NCBI GenBank assembly: GCA_937891735.1
Contig: CALAGR010000480.1
Coordinates: forward strand, 1-32,906
Source: an uncultured Pseudomonadota bacterium
Lineage (GTDB): Bacteria; Myxococcota_A; UBA796; UBA9615
Reading direction: 5' to 3'
Length of the DNA: 32,906 bases
A model generated the notes under the pieces. The model searched no databases, was not told the DNA's origin, and worked only from the letters and a program-made list of their open reading frames with translations. Within the stretch, counting starts at the first letter, position 1, and the number at the start of each line of letters is the position of its first letter. Position numbers and translations under genes: made by a program. Shown here piece after piece: positions 7,179 to 14,912 of this stretch.

Positions 7179-7850
7179 TCAGAACGCGGGGATCGGCACG
7201 TCGAGCAGCGAGGCCGCGAACAGGAAGTGGCCGAGCGCGCCCACCAGCACGAACACGTGCCAGATCTCGTGGTGGCCGAACACCTGGGGCCACGGATCGG
7301 GCCACTCCCGGGCGAACACCACCGCCCCCACGGTGTACGCGCCGCCGCCGAACACCAGGCAGCTGGCCGACCACGCCGTGAGCTGCGGGATCATCTCGAC
7401 CGCCGGGATGACGCCGAGCCACGCGATCCCCAGGTAGATGCTGACGCTGATCCACTCCGGCGCGTGCATCCAGAAGATCTTGGTGCCGATGCCGATCGCG
7501 CAGAGCAGCGCGATCACGCCGATCACCGCGACGCGGTGCCATCCTCGGAGCAGGTGCACCACCGCGGGCGCGTAGCTGCCGGCGATCAGCAGGTAGATGG
7601 CGATGTGGTCGAGGCGGCGCAGCTCGAGGTTCCAGCGCTCCCCGAAGTCGAAGAAGTGGTACGCGCTCGACGCCAGGAACACGGAGATCAGCGTCGCCCC
7701 GTAAAAGCCCATGACCCCGGCCTTGGTCGGGTCCTCGATGGACCACATGACCAGGTACAGCGTGCCCGCCACCGCCGCCAGCAGCCCCGCGAAGTGGGTC
7801 GCCCACGACATCGGGTCCTTGTTGATGCGAAATCCGAACCGCGTGACCAC
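7179..7850 (-). CDS. hemolysin III / PAQR-family seven-helix membrane protein
   Basis: This 223-residue protein is almost entirely hydrophobic, with about seven membrane helices. It has the PAQR metal-site pattern: S-x3-H in S-S-A-Y-H-F (S61, H65), R-L-D-H-I-A-I-Y-L-L-I-A-G-S-Y-A-P at 79-95, and H-H-E-I-W-H (H194, H198) near the C-terminus. Related adiponectin receptors are zinc-dependent hydrolases of ceramide-like lipids; bacterial members are linked to membrane lipid homeostasis rather than proven haemolysis. The GTG start at 7850 has AGAGGG about 6 nt upstream. It converges on the sphingomyelinase-like lipoprotein gene with only 6 nt between stops. Both can be tied to sphingolipid-type chemistry, a suggestive but unproven link. 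Confidence 0.93.
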   Translation of the reverse strand: MVTRFGFRINKDPMSWATHFAGLLAAVAGTLYLVMWSIEDPTKAGVMGFYGATLISVFLASSAYHFFDFGERWNLELRRLDHIAIYLLIAGSYAPAVVHLLRGWHRVAVIGVIALLCAIGIGTKIFWMHAPEWISVSIYLGIAWLGVIPAVEMIPQLTAWSASCLVFGGGAYTVGAVVFAREWPDPWPQVFGHHEIWHVFVLVGALGHFLFAASLLDVPIPAF

Positions 7851-7937
7851 TGCAAACCCTCTCTGGGGGAGTTACACGGTGGTCCTATCGGCGGGACGGG
7901 GCCCCGGCTGCAGGCTGCCCGGGCGATCCGCGACTCG

Positions 7938-8243
7938 TCAGGCGCTGGTGAACGTCACCGAGTCCCCGAGGAAGCTCAGGCGGTACGTGCGTCCGGGCAC
8001 CAGGTCCGGCGCCGTGATCGTCAGCACCCCGCTGTACTGCACGGATCCAGGCTGGCCGGTCCCGCGGTCGTGGCGGGTCTGCTCCAGCTCCGTGCTGATC
8101 GCCACGGCCTCGCCCGTCGCGACGTCGATCAGCTCCGGCTCCTCGTCGGCGTACTTCAGCGTGTAGCCCTCGATCCGGAGCTCGTTGCCGACGTGCACGT
8201 CGCCGTCCTGGGGCACGAACCCGCTCGTGTGGGGAGGCATCAT
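7938..8243 (-). CDS. small hypothetical beta-rich protein, divergent from the DUF58 operon
   Basis: This 101-residue protein is not one I recognise. ATG at 8243 is chosen because GGAGG lies 10 nt upstream on the minus strand; the frame continues to 8303, but that part overlaps the promoter of the divergent DUF58 gene. There is no signal peptide, Cys or membrane helix. The sequence alternates polar and hydrophobic residues and ends in Y-R-L-S-F-L-G-D-S-V-T-F, suggesting a compact beta domain, perhaps Ig-like. It shares the 60-bp intergenic region with the DUF58 operon, so it may be co-regulated with it. Function is unknown. Confidence 0.65.
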   Translation of the reverse strand: MMPPHTSGFVPQDGDVHVGNELRIEGYTLKYADEEPELIDVATGEAVAISTELEQTRHDRGTGQPGSVQYSGVLTITAPDLVPGRTYRLSFLGDSVTFTSA

Positions 8244-8269
8244 GACGGGTCGTCCTCCGGGGCGGCGCC

Positions 8270-8300
8270 GGAACATCGCACCCCCTCCGGGGTATCTTTG
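8270..8300 (+). promoter_or_regulatory. candidate ECF-type promoter of the DUF58/vWA operon (copy 2 of 3)
   Basis: GGAACATCGC starts at 8270, and GGGTATCTTTG ends at 8300, with 17 nt between GGAAC and GTATC. The copy before 23546 has the same ten bases at its left end and the same eleven at its right end. TATCTT ends 5 nt before the GTG at 8304, so the mRNA would begin at or very near the start codon (leaderless). No Shine-Dalgarno sequence is visible. Confidence 0.62.
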
Positions 8301-8303
8301 CAC

Positions 8304-9203
8304 GTGCTCGACCCCTCATTTCTCAGCCGGCTGGAGAAGCTCGCGCTTCGCTCCCGCAGCCGCGCCGTCGGTTCGCGCCAGGGTGGGCACACCTCCCGCC
8401 GACGGGGTCAGTCGCTGGAGTTCGCGGATCACCGGGAGTACGTGCCCGGTGACGACATCCGCCACCTGGACTGGCACCTGTACGCCCGGCTCGACACCCT
8501 GTTCGTCAAGCTCTTCGAGGCCCGCGAGGACCGCACCGTGCAGATCCTGCTGGACCGCTCGGCGTCCATGTCCGGCGCGAAGTGGGACGCCGCCCGCAAG
8601 GCCGCCGCCGCCGTGTCCTGGGCCTCGCTGTGCAGCCTGGACCGCGTGCAGCTGTTCGTGGCGGATCGGGGCCTGCGGGCCGAAGGCCGCCCCGTGCGGG
8701 GCCGGGGCGCGATCCACCGGATCTTCGCCTTCCTGGAGAACACCGGGGCGGCGGGCGGCACCGATCTGCTGCGGGTCAGTGAGGGCCTGCCGGCGGCCCG
8801 GGCGGGCGCGATCACCGTGCTCATCAGCGATCTGTGGGATCCCAACGGGGTCGAGGATGCGCTCCTGCGCCTCTCCCACCGCGGCGGCGAGCTGCACCTG
8901 CTGCACATCGTGGACCGGCGCGAGCTCGACCCCGCCCACCTGACCGGCGACCTGACCCTGGTGGACTCCGAGTCCGGCGCCGAGCTGAACGTCAGCGTCG
9001 ACAAGGAGCTGCGCCAGCAGTACCGGCAGGCGGCCCAGGGCTACATCGACGAGGTCGCCGCCCTGTGTGCCCGGCGCAACATCGGGGCCTTCCGCCTGGA
9101 CGCGGGCGATGAAGTCGAGGAGCGGCTGATCGACTGGCTCGCGTCCGCCGACGATCTCGTGCGCCGGCAGGGCGCCTCCCGGGTCGGAGGCCTGCGCAGG
9201 TGA
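8304..9203 (+). CDS. DUF58 domain protein (vWA-like, MoxR partner)
   Basis: This 299-residue cytoplasmic protein has the diagnostic DUF58 block at 35-72: G-Q-S-L-E-F, H-R-E-Y-V-P-G-D-D-I-R-H-L-D-W, then L-F-V-K-L-F-E. It is followed by the metal-ion-dependent adhesion site D-R-S-A-S (D84, S86, S88) and further vWA elements G-G-T-D (T153) and I-S-D-L (D176). DUF58 proteins are standard genetic partners of MoxR ATPases, but no MoxR gene is in this operon; the nearest is at 3123-4154. The GTG at 8304 is supported by the domain boundary and by a promoter-like motif just upstream. The frame stays open further 5', but there it runs opposite two minus-strand genes. The downstream gene overlaps by 4 nt (GTGA). 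Confidence 0.93.
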   Translation: MLDPSFLSRLEKLALRSRSRAVGSRQGGHTSRRRGQSLEFADHREYVPGDDIRHLDWHLYARLDTLFVKLFEAREDRTVQILLDRSASMSGAKWDAARKAAAAVSWASLCSLDRVQLFVADRGLRAEGRPVRGRGAIHRIFAFLENTGAAGGTDLLRVSEGLPAARAGAITVLISDLWDPNGVEDALLRLSHRGGELHLLHIVDRRELDPAHLTGDLTLVDSESGAELNVSVDKELRQQYRQAAQGYIDEVAALCARRNIGAFRLDAGDEVEERLIDWLASADDLVRRQGASRVGGLRR

Positions 9204-11035
9204 GCTTCGCAAACCCTGCTGCCCTCTGGCTCCTGGCCGCCATCGCTCCCCTCGCGGCCATGTACTTCCTCAAGGTGCGGCGCAAGCGCGTGCAGGTGCC
9301 GAGCCTGCTGCTGTGGCACCAGGTGGTGCGCAACCAGCGCGAGGCCCGCCCCTTCGACAAGTTCCGGCGCCACCTGCTGTTCCTGCTGCAGCTGCTGGCC
9401 CTGCTCCTGCTGGTGTTCGCCCTGGCCGGTCCTTCGATCGCGGGGCGCCAGTTCCTGGGGGCGAGCGTGGTGTGGGTGGTGGACGGCTCGGCGTCGATGG
9501 GGGCCCGGGCGCCTGCCCCGTCCCGCTTCGACGCCGCCCGGGACGAGGTGCTGTCCGGCATCGCGGGGCTGCAGGGGGGCGACGAGGGCATGGTGGTGCT
9601 CGCGGGCCCGGAGCCGCGGGTGGTGGCGAGCTTCACCCGGGACAAGGACCGGCTCGCCGCCGCGGTCCGCGCCATGAAGCCGACCGACGCGGCGGCGTCG
9701 CTGTCCAACTCGGCGGATCTGGCCGTCGCCCTCACCCGATCCCGGCCGGATCGCTCGATCATCGTCGTCACCGACGGGTCGGATCCGAGCCTGGACGCGG
9801 CCCTGGAGCGCCACCCCACCCTCCGGTTCGAGCTCGTGGGCCGGTCCGCGCCCAACGTGGCCATCACCGCCATCGATCTGCGCCGCTCGCCGAGCATCGA
9901 CCTGGAGTCCGAGCTGTTCGTGACGCTGCGGCGCTTCGGGGGCGAGGCGGGACCGGTCGGCGTGGAGGTGTCGCTCGACGGGGTCCTCGTCACCAGCGAG
10001 ACCGTCGAGCTGCCCACGGATCGGCCCGTGGCCCGGGTGTACCGCGGGCTGGGGGACAAGGGCGGCCTGCTGCGCGTGCACCTGGAGACGGGGGATCCGC
10101 TGCCCGCCGACGACGACGCGCTGGCCTGGCTCGCGCCCCCCAAGAAGCGCCGCGTGCTGTGCGTCGGCTGCCGCGGCCTGACCGGGCGGGCCCTGGCGGT
10201 GGACGGCCGGTTCCAGGTCACCGCGGCCACCGAGTCGGACCCCGCCACCGAGGCCACCTACGACCTCGTCATCTACGAGACCGTCGATCCGCCCGAGCAG
10301 CCCGGCGCGCCCTTCATGGCCCTGGGCCCGAAGGCGCTGGGCGCGACCCCGCTGCCTGCCGAGGCGCGCTGGCCGGTGGTGACGGCCTGGAAGCGCGGGC
10401 ATCCGGCGATGCGGTTCGTGGAGCCCGCCTCCATCGCCATCAGCGTCGCCCGGGCGGGGGTGATCCCGGGGTGGGATCCGCTGCTGGAGTCCGACGCCGG
10501 CCCGCTGCTCAGCACGGGGGTGCACGGCGGCCAGCGGGGCCTCGTCCTGCACTTCGATCCCGCGAAGTCGGACCTCCGGCAGCGCGTGGCCTTCCCGATC
10601 TTCCTGCTCAACAGCGTCGGCTGGCTGACCGGCGAGGAGCAGCGGGGCACCGCCCGCACCGTCGCCGCTGGCGAGCCGCTGCTGCGCGAGGGCTGGGGGG
10701 ACGACGGCGAGGAGGTCGTCATGACCCGCCCCGACGGCAGCGAGCTGCGGGCGCCGATCCGCGACGGCGTGGCCCGGTTCGGGGGCCTGGACCAGGTGGG
10801 CGTGTACAAGCTGTCCGGGCCCGGGGGCCGCTCCGAGCGCCTCGCGGCCAACCTCGTGAGCGAGCGGGAGTCGGACCTGGAGGTGGTGCCGCCGGCCCCC
10901 AAGGAAGCGACCGACGTGGCCATGCGGGCCTCGGTGGCGGGGCGGCTGTCCCTGGTCAAGCCGTCGCTGCTGCTGATCGCGCTGCTGCTGGTGGGTGAGT
11001 GGTGGCTGTACCAGCGGAAGTACCGCGATGGGTGA
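9200..11035 (+). CDS. BatA-type membrane-anchored vWA protein
   Basis: This 611-residue protein begins with the BatA N-terminal unit: a membrane helix at 8-24, the motif V-Q-V-P-S-L-L-L-W, and a second helix at 57-77. A vWA domain follows, with intact D-G-S-A-S (D95, S97, S99) and the later V-V-T-D-G-S-D strand. The central part (about 300-420) includes a stretch A-T-Y-D-L-V-I-Y-E-T that looks like a degenerate glutamine-amidotransferase-like (Rossmann) region. A final helix at about 585-602 is followed by Y-Q-R-K-Y-R. The vWA part should lie on one face of the inner membrane, held by the flanking helices. It is translationally coupled to DUF58 (GTGA) and overlaps the next gene by 8 nt. Family role: membrane component acted on by MoxR; the physiological target is unknown. 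Confidence 0.92.
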   Translation: MSFANPAALWLLAAIAPLAAMYFLKVRRKRVQVPSLLLWHQVVRNQREARPFDKFRRHLLFLLQLLALLLLVFALAGPSIAGRQFLGASVVWVVDGSASMGARAPAPSRFDAARDEVLSGIAGLQGGDEGMVVLAGPEPRVVASFTRDKDRLAAAVRAMKPTDAAASLSNSADLAVALTRSRPDRSIIVVTDGSDPSLDAALERHPTLRFELVGRSAPNVAITAIDLRRSPSIDLESELFVTLRRFGGEAGPVGVEVSLDGVLVTSETVELPTDRPVARVYRGLGDKGGLLRVHLETGDPLPADDDALAWLAPPKKRRVLCVGCRGLTGRALAVDGRFQVTAATESDPATEATYDLVIYETVDPPEQPGAPFMALGPKALGATPLPAEARWPVVTAWKRGHPAMRFVEPASIAISVARAGVIPGWDPLLESDAGPLLSTGVHGGQRGLVLHFDPAKSDLRQRVAFPIFLLNSVGWLTGEEQRGTARTVAAGEPLLREGWGDDGEEVVMTRPDGSELRAPIRDGVARFGGLDQVGVYKLSGPGGRSERLAANLVSERESDLEVVPPAPKEATDVAMRASVAGRLSLVKPSLLLIALLLVGEWWLYQRKYRDG

Positions 11036-13892
11036 TCTGCTCGCCCGCGTCTCGCTGGACTCGCCACGCTGGCTCGCGCTGCTCCTCCTGCTCATCCCCA
11101 TGTGGATGGCCGCGGGGCGAGCCACCCTGAGCGACCGCCGGGCGCGCCTGGCGTGGGGGGCCCGGGTGCTGCTCCTGCTCGCCCTGACGCTGGCCGCGGC
11201 GGGCCTGACCTTCAAGGAGCCCGCGGATCGCCTGGGGGTGGTCTTCGTGCTCGACCGCTCGGCATCGCTCGCCGAGGAGGCGCGGGCCCAGGCCCTGGCC
11301 TTCGTGCAGCAGCAGACCGACCAGATGCGGGAGGGGGACCGGGCCGCGGTGGTGGTGATCGGCGACGGCGCCATGGTCGAGCAGGAGCCGGCCGCGTCGG
11401 TCAGCGTGGCCACGGTGGAGTCGAGCATCTCCCCGCACCAGACCGACCTCGCGGCGGGCCTGCGCCTGGCCGAGGCGCTGATGCCGTCGGACTACACCCG
11501 GCGGATCGTCGTGCTGTCCGACGGCGAGGAGACCCGCGGGGACGCCATCGCCCAGGCCGCCTCGGCCGAGGAGGACGTGGAGCTGTGGACGCTGCCCCTC
11601 ACGCGCGCCGCCGCCGACGAGGTGCTGCTGGAGGGCATGACGGCGCCGGACCAGGTCGCCGAGGGCGCCGCCTTCGAGCTGCGGGTCATCGCGCGGGCCC
11701 AGAAGCCAACCACCGGCAGGCTCCACCTGTACCGGAACGACCGGCTGATCGGCACGCTGCCGGTGCAGCTCAAGGGCGGGCGCTCCGACGTGTTCACCCT
11801 GCGCCAGGAGGCCGACGAGACGGGCTTTCTGCGCTACCGCGCGACCCTGGAGGTGGACGCGGCCGACGACGCGGTGCCCCAGAACAACGTGGCGGTGACC
11901 ACGGTGGCGGTGCAGGGCCGGCCGCGGGTGCTGTACGTGGAGGGCAAGGCGGGCCAGTCGGACCACCTCGAGCGGGTCCTGACCGAGGAGGGCATGACGG
12001 TCGATGTGATCGCGCCGGGCGACCTGCCGGGCAGCCTCGCCGGCCTGTCGCCGTACTCCGTCGTGCTGCTGAGCGACGTGCCGGCGTACGGCATGACGGG
12101 TCGGCAGATGCAGCTCCTTCAGCGCTACGTGCGCGACCTGGGGCGGGGCTTCGCGATGTTCGGAGGGGACGAGTCGTTCGGCGTGGGCGGCTACTACGGG
12201 ACCGTCGTGGAGGAGGTGCTGCCGGTCCGCATGGACATCCAGGACAAGCGGTACTTCCCGAGCCTGTCGATGGTGCTGGCCATCGACACGTCCGGCTCGA
12301 TGGGCGGGGTGGGGGTCGCCGAGAAGCTCGGCATGGCCAAGGAGGCCGCGATCCAGACCACCCAGCTCATGGCGGATCGCGACCGGGTGGGCGTCATCAG
12401 CTTCGACGCGGCGGCCTCGTGGATCGTGCCCATGACCACGCTGACCCAGCGGCGCAAGGTGGTCTCGACGGTGGCGAAGCTGCGCTCCGGCGGCGGCACG
12501 GACATCTACCCGGCCCTCAAGGCGGCCTACAAGGCCCTGGCCGCCGAGGGCTCGGCGATGAAGCACATCATCCTGCTGTCCGACGGGATCACCTTCGGCG
12601 GGGACTTCGAGACCCTCATCAAGCTCGGCGCGAAGCGCGACATGACGCTGACCACCATCGGCGTGGGCGACGACGCGGACCGCCAGTCGATGGAGACCTG
12701 GGCGACGTGGGGCGCAGGCCGCTACTACCTGGTGACGCGGCCCGAGCACATCCCCCGGATCTTCACGCGGGAGGCGATGCTGGCGACCCGCTCCTTCCTC
12801 ATCGAGGAGCCCTTCGTGCCCACGTTCGGGGCGCCGGATCCGATCACGAAGGGCCTGCCGGATCCGCTGCCCACCCTTGGGGGCTACGTCGCCACCGAGC
12901 CCAAGCCCACCGCCAAGGTGGAGCTGTGGGCCAAGGCCGACGAGAACGTGCCGCTGCTGGCCACCTGGCGGCACGGGCTGGGGCGCAGCGCGGCGTGGAC
13001 CTCGGACGTGAAGGCGCGGTGGGCGCGGTCCTGGCTCAACACCGAGGCCTACACCCAGACCTTCACCCAGCTCGTGCGGTGGCTCGCCGCGTCCGAAGGA
13101 TCTGCCGACGTGCAGGCGGTGGCCGAGCTCGACCGGGGGCTGCTCGAGGTCACGGTCGATGCGTACGACGAAGACGGAGGGTTCCGCAACTTCCTGGAAG
13201 GCGAGGCCCGGTTCATCGCCCCGGACCTGACGGTGCAGAGCCGGCCCCTGCAGCAGGTGGCGCCGGGTCGCTACAAGGCCCGGGCCGACGTGGGGCAGGA
13301 CGGCTCCCACCTGGTGGCGGTGTTCCTGCGGGACGCCGAGGGCAACCCCGTGGGTCAGGCCACGGCCGAGGCGGTGCAGCCCTATTCGCCGGAGTACCGC
13401 GCGTCCAGCGGCGGCGCGGCGTTGCTGACCGAGCTGTCGCGGGTGGGGCGGGGCAAGGTCCTCGATCCGTCGGTGGTGGTGCCGGAGCCGGCCAGGGCGG
13501 GGATCTGGACGCCGCCGCAGCGCCCGCGGCTGGTGCCGCACCCCCAGTGGCCAAAGCTGATCTGGCTGGCCGCGCTGATCCTGCTGCTGGACGTGGCCGC
13601 GCGGCGCCTGGCGTGGCCCCTGTGGGAGCGGGGTGCCACCCCAAAGACCCTGGCGGTGCCTGGCCTCTCTCCGGCTCCGGTCGCTGCCACGTCCAGCCCG
13701 CCGACGCGTACCCAGGCTCCGGGACGCGATCTGGAGCCGTCGCTGACGTCCGCCCCGGCGGACCTGCCCATCGCGCCGGAGCCCGAGGTGCCCGTGATCG
13801 AAGCCGCGCCCACCCGCTCGGAGGAGTACGTCGGTGGCCTGCTGGCGGCCCGTCGCCGCGCCCGCAAGAAGCAGCAGGGCCACGACGAGTAG
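11028..13892 (+). CDS. double-vWA membrane protein with glutamine-amidotransferase-like domain
   Basis: This 954-residue protein has N-terminal membrane helices (about 10-25 and 40-60) and a first vWA domain with D-R-S-A-S at 76-80. A beta-domain linker leads to a class I glutamine-amidotransferase-like module (about 298-397; R-P-R-V-L-Y-V-E, then F-A-M-F-G-G-D-E-S-F-G) that lacks a convincing catalytic Cys. A second vWA domain has D-T-S-G-S at 420-424. Another beta region, a membrane helix (about 841-862) and a Pro-rich, basic C-terminal tail follow. ATG 11028 has GGAAG 7 nt upstream and overlaps the previous gene by 8 nt. Proteins of this layout occur beside MoxR/DUF58/BatA genes. With two metal-binding vWA modules it is probably a scaffold for protein-protein contacts in the periplasm. 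Confidence 0.92.
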   Translation: MGDLLARVSLDSPRWLALLLLLIPMWMAAGRATLSDRRARLAWGARVLLLLALTLAAAGLTFKEPADRLGVVFVLDRSASLAEEARAQALAFVQQQTDQMREGDRAAVVVIGDGAMVEQEPAASVSVATVESSISPHQTDLAAGLRLAEALMPSDYTRRIVVLSDGEETRGDAIAQAASAEEDVELWTLPLTRAAADEVLLEGMTAPDQVAEGAAFELRVIARAQKPTTGRLHLYRNDRLIGTLPVQLKGGRSDVFTLRQEADETGFLRYRATLEVDAADDAVPQNNVAVTTVAVQGRPRVLYVEGKAGQSDHLERVLTEEGMTVDVIAPGDLPGSLAGLSPYSVVLLSDVPAYGMTGRQMQLLQRYVRDLGRGFAMFGGDESFGVGGYYGTVVEEVLPVRMDIQDKRYFPSLSMVLAIDTSGSMGGVGVAEKLGMAKEAAIQTTQLMADRDRVGVISFDAAASWIVPMTTLTQRRKVVSTVAKLRSGGGTDIYPALKAAYKALAAEGSAMKHIILLSDGITFGGDFETLIKLGAKRDMTLTTIGVGDDADRQSMETWATWGAGRYYLVTRPEHIPRIFTREAMLATRSFLIEEPFVPTFGAPDPITKGLPDPLPTLGGYVATEPKPTAKVELWAKADENVPLLATWRHGLGRSAAWTSDVKARWARSWLNTEAYTQTFTQLVRWLAASEGSADVQAVAELDRGLLEVTVDAYDEDGGFRNFLEGEARFIAPDLTVQSRPLQQVAPGRYKARADVGQDGSHLVAVFLRDAEGNPVGQATAEAVQPYSPEYRASSGGAALLTELSRVGRGKVLDPSVVVPEPARAGIWTPPQRPRLVPHPQWPKLIWLAALILLLDVAARRLAWPLWERGATPKTLAVPGLSPAPVAATSSPPTRTQAPGRDLEPSLTSAPADLPIAPEPEVPVIEAAPTRSEEYVGGLLAARRRARKKQQGHDE

Positions 13893-13938
13893 GCGTCCCC
13901 GGGGTGGCTCTTGCACCGGTTGCTGCCATGATCACCCC

Positions 13939-14253
13939 ATGACGCGGCTTCCTCCGACCTCTGTCGATCTCCTCGACCCCGCGACGCGTCCCTACTTCCT
14001 GTGGTGGACGGATTGCACTGTGGGGCAGCTTCGAGAGCATCTCGCGTCCGGCGACCCGGCCGTGCGGGGCTACTGGTTGGGCGCGCTGCTGCGGGAGGCG
14101 AACAGCCGAGACATCTGGCTGTTCGCCACCGTGGATCAGCTTCGCGGGGACTGGGCGCACGTCCTCCGTCACCTCGGGCGGGCCCGCGCGCGTTGGGCGT
14201 GGCTCCTGGACATGCCCGGGGTCTGGCCGCCGCCGGAGGCGCGAGATGCGTAG
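13939..14253 (+). CDS. small protein, probable antitoxin or partner of the AbiEii-like toxin
   Basis: This 104-residue protein is encoded directly before, and overlapping by 8 nt, the nucleotidyltransferase gene. It is mostly helical and rich in Trp: F-L-W-W-T-D-C-T-V-G-Q-L-R, then Y-W-L-G-A-L-L-R-E-A-N-S-R-D-I-W-L-F. My recollection is that small genes with this W-T-D / R-E-A-N-x-R-D-x-W-L-F pattern recur before AbiEii-like genes, but I cannot check this here. It has no recognisable DNA-binding helix-turn-helix, unlike classical AbiEi antitoxins, so it may neutralise by binding the toxin. ATG 13939 is the only start downstream of the vWA operon's stop that keeps the conserved part. Toxin-antitoxin function is inferred. 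Confidence 0.8.
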   Translation: MTRLPPTSVDLLDPATRPYFLWWTDCTVGQLREHLASGDPAVRGYWLGALLREANSRDIWLFATVDQLRGDWAHVLRHLGRARARWAWLLDMPGVWPPPEARDA

Positions 14254-14902
14254 CAGTTTCGACCGACGCGTCGTGCCCGGCTGGGCGATCGACTACCTCC
14301 GCGAGCTGCAAGGCCAAACGGACTCCCGGCTGGTGGGAGGCGCCGCTCTCGCTGGCGGCTGGCTCAGCCATCGGTTGTCCCGAGATCTGGACCTCTTCTT
14401 CATCGAGCCCGCCGAACAGCGGGCGGCTGTGGCGACTGCAGGACGGCTCGCGGGAGAACACGGACTCGCGTTCCAGGCGGTTCAGGACTCAGGAGCGTTC
14501 TTTCGGGGTCGCCTGCGTTCGGGAGAGCAGGAGCTCGAGCTTGACCTCATCCACGATCCGCTGCCCGACATCGGCGTCATCCAGGAGATCGAGGGCGTTC
14601 GAGTAGCCAGCCTGGAGGACCTGAGAGCATCCAAGCTGACCTGCATCCTGTCGCGTTCCGAGCCGCGGGATCTGGTGGATCTCCTCTTCCTGGAGCGGGC
14701 TGGTTTCCAGCCAGAGGACGACCTCGCGGGAGCGCTCCAAAAAGACGCAGGCATCGATCCATCGACGCTTGCCTGGCTGCTGAAGGAGTTCCCCACGGAC
14801 CCGCTGCCCAGGATGTTGGAGCCCCTGACTTCGACCGAGTTGGACGCCTGGCGCGCGGAGCTGGCGGGACGGATGAAGTCCTTCAGCCTGGGTGAGCGCT
14901 AG
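14246..14902 (+). CDS. AbiEii-type nucleotidyltransferase toxin
   Basis: This 218-residue protein has the polymerase-beta-like nucleotidyltransferase core of the AbiEii/AbiGii family: V-G-G-A-A-L (G31, G32), the metal-binding pair R-D-L-D-L-F (D47, D49), a third acidic position in E-L-E-L-D-L (D100), and the late K130 and R-D-L-V-D-L-L-F-L (141-149) motif typical of these toxins. Known members are type IV toxins or tRNA-modifying MenT enzymes that block growth until neutralised. All key residues are present. Codon third positions look less GC-saturated than in neighbouring genes (judged by eye), which fits arrival by transfer. The ATG lies inside the upstream partner gene, so the pair is co-translated. 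Confidence 0.87.
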   Translation: MRSSFDRRVVPGWAIDYLRELQGQTDSRLVGGAALAGGWLSHRLSRDLDLFFIEPAEQRAAVATAGRLAGEHGLAFQAVQDSGAFFRGRLRSGEQELELDLIHDPLPDIGVIQEIEGVRVASLEDLRASKLTCILSRSEPRDLVDLLFLERAGFQPEDDLAGALQKDAGIDPSTLAWLLKEFPTDPLPRMLEPLTSTELDAWRAELAGRMKSFSLGER

Positions 14903-14905
14903 CAT
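14900..14905 (+). promoter_or_regulatory. possible -10 box for a leaderless transcript of the lipoprotein hydrolase gene
   Basis: TAGCAT overlaps the stop codon of the AbiEii-like gene and ends exactly 7 nt before the ATG at 14913. There is no Shine-Dalgarno sequence. Same spacing as at 4602 and 23314; no -35 box is evident. Confidence 0.33.
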
Positions 14906-14912
14906 CCACTTC

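Noticed and set aside
10956-13916. Minus-strand open frame of nearly 1000 codons opposite the double-vWA gene
   Set aside because: Same GC-driven antisense effect; the plus strand has two intact metal-binding vWA sites.
13904-13938. Sigma-54 or sigma-70 promoter before the toxin-antitoxin pair (TTGCAC ... CATGAT)
   Set aside because: Spacings (3 nt to TTGC for sigma-54, 10 nt between boxes for sigma-70) do not fit either class.
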